Positions 34,183 to 44,725 of a DNA stretch of 64,000 nt are shown here, one piece after another. The DNA is from Sternotherus odoratus (taxonomy: Eukaryota; Chordata; Testudines; Kinosternidae): NCBI GenBank assembly GCA_032164245.1, contig JAVMKO010000003.1:84302390-84366389 (forward strand), read 5' to 3'. Below the pieces are notes generated by a model. It saw only the letters and a list, made by a program, of their open reading frames with translations. It did no database searches and was not told the origin of the DNA. The position numbers were made by a program, and so were the translations under genes. How positions within the stretch are numbered: position 1 is the first letter of the stretch; every line of letters begins with the position of its first letter.

Positions 34183-34665
34183 GACATAATCACACAGACA
34201 TGTAGCTGACTTCACCATTGACCAGGGCAAGCAGGCAATGATTGGCAGACATGTGGGATGTGTTTAAATGGCAGGCTGCAGTTTTATTAATTATACCTTG
34301 AGGCGGGGCACAGCATTGCCTGGTCCACTTCTCACATACCAGGCATTTAATCTGAGGGCTTTTACCACAAACCAAACAATTACTCGGGGTAGCGCTGCTG
34401 TGGTCTACCCCCTGGACTCAGCTGAGTTGTGATACCTCATCCACCTCCCCCCGTGCAAGGGGATGAAGTGACAGAGGCCACAATGCTAGGTGGTTGGGGA
34501 GAACTTCAGTCCACAGTGACTTCAAGCTCCTCCCCCTTTAGGAGACAAGGTCCAGGTCTCATTTACCGCTGGTCTTGGTCCTTTTACCTTTGTCCACACT
34601 GGATGCCTGTCACAAGTAGCATTACATGAACCTCTGATCCTAGTGTTTCTAACCCAACTATACTA
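34183..34665. other. No gene recognised
   Basis: Unassigned sequence; short open frames without features. Confidence 0.4.
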
Positions 34666-34790
34666 CTGGGAGGCTGCAAGGAAGATGAAAAAATTCACTG
34701 AGCTACTTGCCAATTTGGCCCAGTGGGAAACATTCCTTCCTGACCTTGAAAACAGGTGATTGGTCAGACCTGCAGCATCATAAGTGGCAC
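34666..34790 (+). mobile_element. CR1-like 3' UTR fragment (weak)
   Basis: CCAATTTGGCCCAGTGGGAA and ATTCCTTCCTGACCTTG followed by a 'gtgattggtcagacc' block resemble the 3' UTR of a CR1 subfamily. No terminal repeat is seen. Confidence 0.45.
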
Positions 34791-35227
34791 AGTTCCTAAT
34801 CTATAGCTAAGGAGAGGGAGGGTAGGGCAGCTAACTGGAGTGACAGAAGTTTTTCAAAGCCTGGGATTAGTTTAGGTAGGAAAGGTGGGGTGCAGAGCAA
34901 CCAGTCAGCTGCCCCTAGCTCCCTTTATTCCCCTTCCCCAGTGGCTAAGCAGACACCTGAAGAGGGGGGCAGTCCTCTCTCTGGCATGCATACATTTGGA
35001 CTTTTCTCATTCCCTGCCATCTAGTCAAAGTACCTCACCTGCTTAAGGTGGTGAGAGGGTATTCATGGGTAGAACCATGCTTGCACTCTGTGGGAATGTG
35101 GAGAGGGAAAAAATTAAGCTTGGCACTCAGTTGGTAAATCATATAATAGTTTAATCTTGCTAAGAATGATACTTCAAGCAAAGCACAGATGGAAATTTCC
35201 CCCCTAAAAATTCCCTAAGATTTCCTA
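34791..35227. other. No gene recognised
   Basis: Unassigned sequence. Confidence 0.4.
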
Positions 35228-35345
35228 TTCATAGAGTTTATGGCCAGAAGGAACCATTAGATCATTTAATCTGACCTTCTGTACATCAAAATCATTACAT
35301 TTCACCAGTTACTCCTCTATTGAGTCCAATAACTTGAGTTTGACT
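35228..35345 (-). mobile_element. CR1 LINE 3' end
   Basis: ATTCATAGAGTTTATGGCC, AGAAGGAACCATTAGATCAT and CTGACCTTCTGTACATC form the antisense of the CR1 3' UTR, the same subfamily as the sense copy ending near 6776. Confidence 0.72.
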
Positions 35346-35459
35346 AAAGTTATTTGGGTGATCTGCTGCCACTCCATAGACTGCTACCTTAATCTGAGCA
35401 ATTCAAAGCCCAAAATCGCTTCTCCCAAACTCTCTTTATTCCCAGAATCAACATGTCTT

Positions 35460-36770
35460 TTGTAACAGAAAATCATTCCTCACCAATCTATTAGAATTCT
35501 TTGAGGATTTCAACAAGCATGTAGACCAGGGTAATCCGATGGATATAGTGTACTTGAACTTTCAGAGAGCTTTTGACAAGGTCTCTCACCAAAGGCTCTT
35601 AATCAAATTAAGCAATCCTGGGATAAGAGGGAAGGTCATCTCGTGTATAAGTAGCTGGTTAAAAGATATGAATGAGAGGATAGGAATAAATGATAAATTT
35701 TCATAATGGAGAGAGGTAGACAATGGGGTCCCCCAAGGAACTGTACTGGGACCAGTGCTGTTTAACATTTTCATAAATGATCTGAATGATATGACCAGTG
35801 AAGTGGCAAAATTTTCAGATGATTCAAAATCACTCCAGATAGTTAAATCCTAATCTGACTATGAAGAGTTACAAAGGGATCTAACAGATCTCAGTGATTG
35901 GGTGACAAAATAGTAGATGAAATTTAATGTTGATATGTGCAAAAAAATGCACATTGGGGAAAAAATCCCATGCATAAAAATGATGGAGTCTAAATTAGCC
36001 GTTACCACTCAAGAAAGAAATTGATGTCATCATGGATATTTCTCTGAAAATATTCATTCAATGTGCAGTAGCAGTCAAAAAAACTAACAATGCTAAGAAC
36101 CATTAAGACAGGGATAGTTAACAAAACAGAAAATATCAGAGGGCCACTATATAAATCCATAGTATTCCCACACCTTGAATAGCATATGCAATTCCTGTCA
36201 CCCCATCTCAAAAAAGATATTTTAGAATTGGAAAGGTACAGAGAAGTGCCACAAAAATGATTAGGTGTAAAAAAAACAACTTCAGTGTGAGGAGAGATTA
36301 AAAAGACTGGGATTTTTCAGTTTAGAAAAGAGATGACTCGGGGGAATGTGATTGAAGTCTATAAAATCATTAAAGGGGTAGAGAAAGTGAATATGGAAAT
36401 GATATTTATCCCTTCATGGAACTCAAGAACCAGGCGTCACCACATTAAATTAATAGGCAGCTGGTTTAAAATAAACATAAGAAAGTGCTTTGTCACACAA
36501 TGCATAGTCAACCTGCGAAACTCATTGCCAGGGGATGTTGTGAAGGCCAGCAATGTAACTGGGTTAAAAAAAAATAGATAAGTTAATGGAAGATAGGTCT
36601 ATCAGTGGCTCTTAGCCAAGATGGTCAGGGATTCAACCCATGCTCAGGATGTTCCTGAACCTCTATCTGCTAGAAGTTGAGACTAGATAACAGGAGATGG
36701 ATCATTAGATAAATTACCCTGCTCTGTTCATTCCCGCTGAAGCATCTGGCACTACTTTACAAATAATTTA
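35460..36770 (+). mobile_element. CR1 LINE reverse transcriptase and 3' UTR (pseudogene)
   Basis: The best-preserved CR1 here. One plus frame (about 35462-35910) gives motif A LNFQRAFDKVSHQRLL, motif [28 protein letters not shown] and motif C FSDD (family FADD, so the catalytic block is altered), then YEELQRDLTDLSDWVTK. There are at least three in-frame stops and later frameshifts. Further blocks (FSLEKR-like, QVFKIIKGVEKVN-like, the ArgThr-Arg tract and NLRNSLPGDVVKA, open at 36333-36581) lead into the 3' UTR ending near CTGAAGCATCTGGCACTAC. The 5' end is truncated. Confidence 0.92.
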
Positions 36771-37234
36771 TTCAGTGAATTTATGAAAGGTGATTGGGGG
36801 TGAGAGAATTCCTGTGCAAAAAAAATCACTTCTTTTTGTTGAAAAAATGAAAACAAAACTAGTGGACACAAATATTTAGATTTTCAGTCAACAAATTTTA
36901 TTAGAACCTGAAATTTTCCACACAATGCAGACACTTTTCACCAAAAAATTATGTAATCAAAAATCCAATTTACTGAGGAAAAACAGTTTAGACAGAAAAT
37001 TTTTGACTAGAATTTAGACTCTTAATCTGGTCTCAGAATGCCCATGCATTTCCTCAAATATATTGTTCTTAAAAATTTTACTGTGACATTGTTTATGTTC
37101 TTTTTTCCTCTATATATTAACTGCAAATAGTTTGCTGTGCGTGTTTGAGACTTGAAATTTGGAATTCAAGCTATTATTGGTCACATGGATAACATGGTAT
37201 TGTTTCTGTTCCCTGAATGGATGAGTCTGTTCAT
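36771..37234. other. No gene recognised
   Basis: AT-rich. About 36830-37020 resembles a poorly defined 'aaaattttcc' type repeat also hinted at near 45.5 and 58.6-58.9 kb. Confidence 0.4.
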
Positions 37235-37332
37235 TATGTAAGAACATAAGAATGGCCACACTATATTAAACCAATGGTTCCTCCAGCCTACATCTTATCT
37301 TCTGATAGTGGCTATTACCAGATGTTTCAGAG
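37235..37332 (-). mobile_element. CR1 LINE 3' end
   Basis: AGAACATAAGAATGGCCACAC, then AACCAATGGTTCCTCCAGCC and TCTTCTGATAGTGGCTATTA form the antisense of the CR1 tail seen in sense at 18030-18200. Confidence 0.85.
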
Positions 37333-37620
37333 GGAATGAAGTTTTGCCAGACATTTGAATTTATGGGAACTATCTGGAGTTCATCTGAAAGTGGACTAAC
37401 TCTTAATGTTTTCATTAATCCTTTTGCTATCTCCATGTGGTTCCTATTATCCTGCTACATAATCTTATCACTTTTGGGGAGGAGGGATATGACAGTAACA
37501 TATAGCCTTTGCCCCTCTTTCCCCCACCCAAGATATTTCACAACTCTGATGTTCACAAAAGGAGATTATTCAATGATCCACAAATTGTTTCAGCCTCTGA
37601 CTAACATCATTATCTCATTA

Positions 37621-37882
37621 AGAGACCAGGTGGGTGAGGTAAAATATTTTATTAGACCAACTTCTGTTGGTGAGAGAGACAAGATTTTGCGCCACTCAGA
37701 GCTCTTCTTTAGGTCCGGGAAAGATACTCAGAGAGTCACGGCTATATACAAGGTGGAACAAATTGTTTAGCATATGTAATTAACACATATAACTACTTAT
37801 GTTAAACCATCCATATTACCTCACCCACCTTGTCTCTCTAATATCCTGGGACCAGCATGGCTACAACAACACTTCAAACAAT
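37621..37882. mobile_element. Inverted Penelope-like terminal fragment
   Basis: The left part (37621-37725) is antisense and the right part (37816-37882) sense to a PLE 3' terminal sequence. Arms AGAGACCAGGTGGGTGAGGT (from 37621) and ACCTCACCCACCTTGTCTCT (to 37837) pair over 22 bp with one mismatch. The right part ends GCATGGCTACAACAACAC, a typical PLE end. I could not define a convincing target duplication. The open frame 37336-37770 crosses this repeat and is not a gene. Confidence 0.75.
37678..37715 (-). ncRNA. Degenerate hammerhead-ribozyme-like core
   Basis: On the minus strand: GACCTAAAGAAGAGCTCTG then GTGGCGCAAAATCTTGTC. This aligns with the copy at 3606-3642. The CTGAAGA core is CTAAAGA and GAAA is CAAA here, so two invariant positions are lost and it cannot be active. 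It is useful as an independent copy that fixes the motif. Confidence 0.45.
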
Positions 37883-38303
37883 CTTTGTCTCATGTTGTTC
37901 ACTAGAGCCGTGCTAAACTTCACAGTTCATTTGGGCATTGTAGTGACCTGTATGGAATTTGGAGGGAGGAGTGTATAGATTGTGGAAAGCAACATGAAAG
38001 GTGGGAAGAATAATGCTTAACCTCTGGGTAGCAGTGCAAGGGTTGTGGGAAGCAGAACCACTTTATGCTGGAGCTACCTCAGGAAGAAAAAAGCAGCAGT
38101 ACATGCAGTGACTGAGGCCCCTGAGATGGCAGGGAATTGATAAGGTGAGATATGTCCTGATCCCAACAGACCTCATGCTGTGAAAGAAGGCAACTGTCCC
38201 TCACAACCACCCAGGGTCCTGGCAATCTGAACAGAGGGGAAATATCTTCCCTACCCAAAAACTGGTGATCAGTATGACCCTGAATGTGTAAGCAAGACAT
38301 ACT
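37883..38303. other. No gene recognised
   Basis: Unassigned sequence. Confidence 0.4.
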
Positions 38304-39417
38304 CAGGTGTTGCCAGCTCTCATGATTTTGTCATGAGTCTCGGGATAATTATTGCTTTCCTTAAAGCCCCAGCTCCTGGAGTGAAATGGATAGGTGATTA
38401 TTTCAGCCATCATTCTTAAACACAAAGTAAGTTTCTAGGTCTCGTGGCTGTGGAGAAAACTTCAAAATGTGACCCCAGTGCACTGTGATGTTCTGTACCT
38501 CAGGGCAATGCACTGTATCCCCATGTTCATCCTTATAATGTGGCCGTGTGGTATCCAATGCAAAGTTTGTCATGTCAGGTGTCTTCGGAAGGCTCATGGT
38601 GCACTGAGCATTGTTGTTATAGTAAAGTTGTAGGTTGTAATTTCATGTATATAGTTATCAGGCTAGAAATGTGTCCTCATGGCTTAAAACAAGCCCAGGC
38701 AAAAACTCTCTAAGAGCAGAGGGGAAGTTCACACCTCATCAGGGCATGTATGGGACAAACCCAGCCTAGCCTCACAGGAACAAAGGACACTGGTCTAGGC
38801 AACAACTAAGGATGTGTTGGACTCTTGAGTGAGTCAGCCCCCTTCCCTTGGTCATTTTGGGACTATGATGAGGTAATGCTCACCTGACTCTGAATGGGGG
38901 GTCAAAGCCAAGAGGGAAGAGAGAACATGATGAAAGGGAGAGCCATTTGCCATGCCCTCTCTCTCTTCCACCTCCATCTACGGACATCACCATCAAGCAC
39001 TGATCAAAGGGGAGAGTCTGGCTGAAGGGCAACCAGTCAGCCTGTGATGAGAAGCATCTAAATTTGTAAGGGCATAACTGGACACTGCAAGACAAGGGTT
39101 TTGTCTGGGACCGGAGATATTGGCTAGTGTCATTCAGTTGCACAATCCAAGGAGCATCTTACATGCCAGAAGCTGTGCGTGAACAGTCCAGGAATGGAGG
39201 TTCTCACAGCAGAGCCGGGTAAGGCTGTCTCCCCGAGTCACTGGTCCAGATACTACCAGGGGAATGTCACATGCACCGGAAAGGTTCAAAAAGCAGAAGG
39301 CAAATAAAAAGAACACCAAATCTATTATTTGACATAATCACATGATTTTCAAGACAATCTCATGATTTTTGGTGAGCTTGACTCATGATTTCTGAACATT
39401 TGGAATTGGCAATACTG
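38304..39417. mobile_element. Reptile MITE split by a solo LTR
   Basis: The outer parts are a MITE-like element: left end CAGGTGTTGCCAGCTCTCAT, right end TTGGAATTGGCAATACTG (reverse complement CAGTATTGCCAATTCC), with CATGATTTT repeats on both sides. The element occupies 38304-38483 and 39277-39417. Between them lies an LTR insertion. I could not match an outer target duplication. Confidence 0.6.
38484..39271. mobile_element. Solo LTR (788 bp) with 5-bp TSD
   Basis: Ends TGTGATGTTC and GAATGTCACA are complementary (two differences), and the flanks are a perfect TGCAC duplication at 38479-38483 and 39272-39276. This TG...CA plus 5-bp duplication structure is that of a long terminal repeat. No second LTR or internal coding region is present. 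The sequence is unrelated by eye to the other two LTRs in the window. Confidence 0.72.
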
Positions 39418-39499
39418 GTACCTCTGAGCACTGCTCCACCCCAAATGGTATATTCCTTCTCGAGACAGAGCCAATCTCTGATGTTTCAGGGGAAAGAAA

Positions 39500-39606
39500 A
39501 AACCCAAACCAACCAAACAAACAAAAAACAAACAAGAAACCTAATGTGCAAAACAAACAAACAAACAACCCCCCCCAAAACAAAACAAAACAAAACAAAA
39601 ACAAGC
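39500..39606. repeat. (AAAC)n low-complexity tract
   Basis: AAAC and AAAAC units with an internal C run. It generates Phe/Leu/Val-rich antisense open frames that are artefacts. Confidence 0.9.
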
Positions 39607-42142
39607 AAATAAACCCATTCACCGCCCAGATCACAGCTGAACACTGGGAGGGGCAAATTCCTTCTTCTCTGACTTCTGTGAGTGAATTGTAATGCATAGA
39701 GGCTTGTAAGATTTCCCAAAATTTTGTGTGGGTTCATTCCGTTGCAAAGATTTACCACATACCCAGCTATTACAAATTTGGGGCCTGATCCTGAGAAGTG
39801 CTCCCCAACTATGACTGACTTTGGTGAAAACTGAAAGTGTTCACCACCTTGTAGGTTTGGGCCCACAGTTGTGTTCCCACATGAGAAGAAACAGACAGCT
39901 AAATCTCACATAGTTTCATAAAACAGCAAAATATTTTCACAGCTCTGCTCTACCTGGTTTCTACTTATATTGCTTTATTACCTGAGGGAGGTGGGGGTGG
40001 GGTAATAGGTAAAGCAATGCAATAAAATAAAAATGGTTCTTGCTTTTAAATGATAAATATCTCCCTTGAAAGTAACCTTAACAGCCATGAGCAATGATAC
40101 TTTTTCTAAACCGCACAGAATACTTAGTAAGTATATGTTTCTGAGTGTGCAGAGCTAATCTCCAAGGAACAGTGATAGGCTGCGAATCTTCTCTGTAGAG
40201 CTAATGAGATTTTGTCATTCCTGCAGATGTTATAATTCTTCAAAAGAAAACAGTCTTCGGGGTGTGAACATATTGAGATTCTTGGTTTGCTATATTTTTG
40301 GACATTTTTTCACGTCAAAGAAAAATAATTTCCTACAATGAACCATGTTGTAAAAGTACACAAGACAGAAGGGTGAGGGAGGGGGAATCAAACTGCACTT
40401 GAAAACAAAAGCTTTAACTTCTGGCACCTAGACGATTAGTTTTTGCTTCTCCTATTGTTGGTGCTAGTGGTTTCATCTGTAATATGTATAGTGATTGTTT
40501 GCAGCCTGGCAACAGCATGAAGGAGTGTGGGGGAGGGAAAACTATAGCCCCTTGTTAGCGGCAATCCAAACTTCAAAGGCTTTGGGGACATTGAGCAGAC
40601 AGGTTTCAGCAGCCGTTAAGGCAGACATGAAAACAAAAGGGGCTGCTTCCATCTAAGCAAAGCAGGGGTGACTTTTTGGCCCACTTTTTTGGGGGGAGGC
40701 GGGATTGAGAGTGGAGGGAGCAAAGCTCCTGGCACTGGGAAAAATGCACTCTGCCCATGAGTGTGTGCCCTCTTGATTCTGCATCACAAGCAGAAATGGG
40801 CATTTATGGCACCATAAATCAAGGGATAAGCCATACATGAGCAGCTGGCACATGTGCTAATAACTATAATTATTAATCATGTCAATTTCACACCCTTCAA
40901 ATTTATGCTATGTGCTTTCTGTAGGAAAGCCATCCCTGGCGCCTTGAGCTGTTTATGGTATGAAAATATGATGTGCTGATGGTCTTTGATAATTGTCCTA
41001 TGACAGTATTGATCGGCCTACAATTGGGTTTGTGGGGTATCACCGCCCAACAAAAGTGGTTCTCCTCGTCTTTTGGTATATATCATTGTCACACATTCCC
41101 CTTTGTTAACGCTTGGAGTGAATTACTTTCAGCATTTGTCCCAGCCTTTAGCTTCTAGGTCACCATTATTCTATCCTTATGTCAATGTGGGGACAGTTAC
41201 TTTGATGTCTCCTTTTGTACATTTCGTAAAGCAAAAGCATCTCGCTATATAAAGTTTGCTACAAAGAAAATCAGCACTTCAGGTTGGGTTGTCTATAAAA
41301 AAGCCAGAGAAATATGGCCCCTCCCCCAACCCAAAAAGAAAAAGTCAGACTTTCCTTGTCCTTGGTGCTGGCTGCCTTGATCTGAAAGATGCTTAACCCA
41401 GCAATGTCCTAAGGATTCCTTCCAATCTGAAATAAGGCCGCAGTAGTTGACACGTTTTCAAGCTTCTGGACGAAAAAAGCTCTCCATCCCTAATGACCTG
41501 ACAATGAGATTTCTTTCCACCACAGAGGTTTTTATGTTGTTATTTAGTATAACCCCGGCCAACAATATTGGACACTAAAGCAGAACAGCTTTATAGATGG
41601 TAATTGTTCAATGCTTCAATGATTTTTTTTTAATCTTATTTTTCCTTCACAACAAAATAAGCCCTCGGAAGCTGGCTAAAAGCACCTTGTAGACTAATCT
41701 GCATGTTAACTTGACATTGCAGTGGACAATCATCTCCTACTGGCCTGAACAAGTGCATGGGACTCTCCCCACTTGTTCAGAAATCTGCATTGGGCAGTTT
41801 CTAAATTACTCCTGCTGTCTTTACAGCTGCTCTGTTCCAATGACCCCCAGAAGGTTGCGGGAATTGTTAGAAGAAATTTCTATTAATCAACCACAAACAG
41901 ACTGTTACAATTTCACACTTTTTTTCCCGTCATTTCACACATTTAATGAATTTGGGTGTCTGTTAAACTCAAAACATTTACAATCGGACCAAGAAAAAAA
42001 AAGGAAAACTAAAACCTCAAAACAATAGACAGCAGCCAGGCAGCAAGCACTACTTCCAAAGAGTTGCTGAAACTACCCTGATAAGGGAGGATAGCTGAAT
42101 GTGAATGTGGGTTATTACATGCAGCAGATTGTTGGCTCTTTT
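39607..42142. other. No gene recognised
   Basis: About 2.5 kb with no confident repeat or exon. Around 39780-39865 a weak palindromic repeat may be present ('gggcctgatcctgag'). The open frame 41711-42028 (105 residues) has no recognised domain. Confidence 0.45.
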
Positions 42143-42325
42143 AGGGCCTGATCCTGCTCTCATTTAAGGCCTAATGTGACAGGGGGCAGATTATCCCACA
42201 TTTGCTTATTGTGGGGTCTTTTGCACCTTCCTCTGAAGCATCTAGTGCTGGCTACTGGCAGAGACAGGATACTGAACTAGATAGGCTTTGGGTATGATCC
42301 AGTCTGACAATTCCTGTGTTTCTAA
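42143..42325 (+). mobile_element. CR1 LINE 3' end next to a palindromic repeat half
   Basis: TTAGGGCCTGATCCTGCTCTC (42143-42163) looks like half of a palindromic repeat. From about 42178, GGGGGCAGATTATCCCACAT, GGCTACTGGCAGAGACAGG and ATCCAGTCTGACAATTCC form a CR1 3' tail close to that at 20540-20690. Confidence 0.8.
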
Positions 42326-44650
42326 AAACCTTTACACATTATTGATGGTCTTTTTCTGAACAGACCCAGTCAGAATTTGGAATTCTTTCAAATCGGCACA
42401 AGGCAAGAATCCAACTTGCTTTTGGATGTTATTTTATTCATGCTAACTGAGTTGGCCTTACCACATGGGACCCCAGCAGGACTCCAAGCTTCCAGGAACA
42501 GAAGGAAAAAATGAGCCGGGAGCTGCCTGGTCCTACCATTCCTGCTCTCTGATTGGGGACCAGGCAGTGCACTGCTGCCTCCACCGGTCTCACTGCCAGA
42601 CAGAAAGAGAGGCCAGGCGGGTCGGCGAGCTGCCCTATCAAGTGTTTGCAGGATCCCCAGACGTGCACAGTCCCATACATTTGCTTATAGTGCTCATGCT
42701 TAAAACTTGCCTTGATCCTATAGGTACAATTTACCTTGAGGTTGCTTTAAAAAATGGCCTTACTCTTGCTTGGGTGCTGCATCCATGGCCAACAGGCTCC
42801 TTCTTTTCGGGGAAGACAGTAGGTTTCCAAGCTTGGGAGAAGACCCTCTTTAAAGATCACTGGAAGAGCTGTGGAAGCATCATGCGTATTCAGCCCCCCT
42901 GGAGAAGGAGAGGAAGCACCTCCTCTTGGTTTTGTGTGTCGCTCTCTGGCTAATGATCAGCATGTCATTGACAGGTTCGGGGGACTCTTTCCAGCCCTCT
43001 TGAAATGTCCCCACTCATGTCACCTGACATGGCTCAAGGTTACAGTGGGGTTAATCCTTCTGTCATGTGATCACAGTCAGCATCCATTCCCTCCAGCGAC
43101 TACCTTTACTTCTTATTTTTCCTCCTGAAAATCAAATGCAAATACAACAATGTCAGTGGAAAACACCAGCCAGAAACTAATTGAATCTGTTAATAAAACA
43201 CATAAATAGAGACATCTAGCATGATGGGCAGGGTAAATACGTAGAACCCCCTACAAATGAGATTGTTTGACCTCTTCCTGGATTTACGGACTGTCAGTAA
43301 CTACTATCATCGAACGTACGTGGCTTTCTGAACACACAACCACTTCTTGTTCTTAAGACAATTCCTTTTGCAGCGGCTTGTTCAGGTTTTGAGGTTATTC
43401 CGCTCTCTGGAATCTGTTTGCTGCTCTTCTTGTTTTTTGTATTGTCAGTGGCAGAGTAGGGATGTGTTATGCATTATATCCAGACAAAGAGAGAAATTCC
43501 ATCAAGTTGTGTCTAGGATCTTGCTTTGTTCAGCCAACAATGCTAAGAATGAAACCCTTGAATTTGCCAGGTTATTTTTATTTTAAATTAAATTCTTTGC
43601 TATTTATATTGACTTTTTTGCTAACTACTATGATGTTGCATAGCAACATCCAGATGTGGTGTGTTTGGACTGATATAATAAAAAAGAATAGTTAACATGA
43701 GCCACGTGTGAATTGTAAACTCATCTGGAATCACATGACAAACTTCAGTCTATAACATGCTATTATATGCTACTTGATGTGTTGTACAAGAGCTCATTAA
43801 AACTTTAAGAAAGCTGCAGTCCACTAACAACAGGTAATCAATGCTTGACCAAGAGCAATCTGGGATCTCCTGGCATCAGTGCTTCTTTTGCATTCTGTTT
43901 CCTGTATTTGTTGCGGATTTCATACTTGTCTTTCATGGCAGCATTCGTGTCTGGTCAGAAGAGGAGATGTCAGGCTCCCTTTGTTACACTTTTAAATTCC
44001 CAGAGCGGTACTGTAGATTTGGCATAGCACTTCGGATCTCATACTGTCTAGTAGTATAATAAAATGTCCTGAATACCAATTCTTGTCAAATGCAGCAGTT
44101 CCATTGCTGTAGTCCCAATAAGTTTTATTTTTGGAGGTGGCCATCCAGAATTACTCCCTTGTGTTTCTGCATGGTTGTGCCAGTTTGTTCCTCTCATTTG
44201 CGCTAAGGGGTGTCTATCCCCGATCAGACATAGTCTAGCTTTGTTGCATGAGCTTATTTTGTGCCGGCTGTATGAAATGCCCTTAGTTTCCAGTGGCAGT
44301 TGTGGGTGGTCATTAATTATTTGGTTTACATTTGGCGTGATTACATTGCAGCCAGTTCCTCGTTAATTTCAAACTTCATGTTTTGCTCATTTATTTCCAG
44401 GGCCACAAAGAAAAATGGTAGAGAACTTTGCTCTTTGTTTCAACATCAGGCATCACTGAGCTTTTTCTTAAGCTGTATGTTCATGAGTGCATTTTGCTTT
44501 TGTATTTCATTTCAGTGTGTGCTAAGAGTAACACATTTTTGCAAGAAGAATGTTGTTATTGCATTCATAACTATGCACCCCTTGTGCTGAACATATCTGT
44601 GTTGTGTCACGATTGCCTCCACGTTTAATTATAAGCAAATCTAGTTTCTA
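42326..44650. other. No gene recognised; contains an X-box-like palindrome
   Basis: No gene or repeat is recognised over 2.3 kb. It includes the longest open frame in the window (42465-42953, 162 codons), which shows no family motif or conserved composition and overlaps an antisense frame. An RFX-type palindrome lies at 43632-43650. Confidence 0.45.
43632..43650. promoter_or_regulatory. X-box-like perfect palindrome (RFX site candidate)
   Basis: GATGTTGCATAGCAACATC is a perfect inverted repeat with 8-bp arms around ATA. Its core GTTGC-ATA-GCAAC fits the X-box bound by RFX factors. Whether it is functional cannot be told from sequence alone; no promoter or exon is recognised nearby. Confidence 0.4.
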
Positions 44651-44725
44651 AGCCTGGTCACATTCTCATTAAAGTCAGTGGAAATTCTCCCATTGACTTC
44701 AGTGGGAGTTGGATCAGCCCCTATG
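44651..44725. repeat. Palindromic amniote DNA repeat
   Basis: AGCCTGGTCACATTCTCATT is mirrored by the GTGGGAGTTGGATCAG block, with CCCATTGACTTCAGTGGGAG near the centre. Confidence 0.6.

Noticed and set aside
41640..41710. CACCTTGTAGACTAATCTG as a fourth miniature PLE insertion
   Set aside because: Only about 19 bp resembles the PLE end; no inverted partner and no duplication found.
42465..42953. Longest open frame in the window (162 codons, plus)
   Set aside because: No recognisable domain, unusual Cys/Trp/His-rich mixture, overlaps an antisense open frame, and no splice or promoter context.
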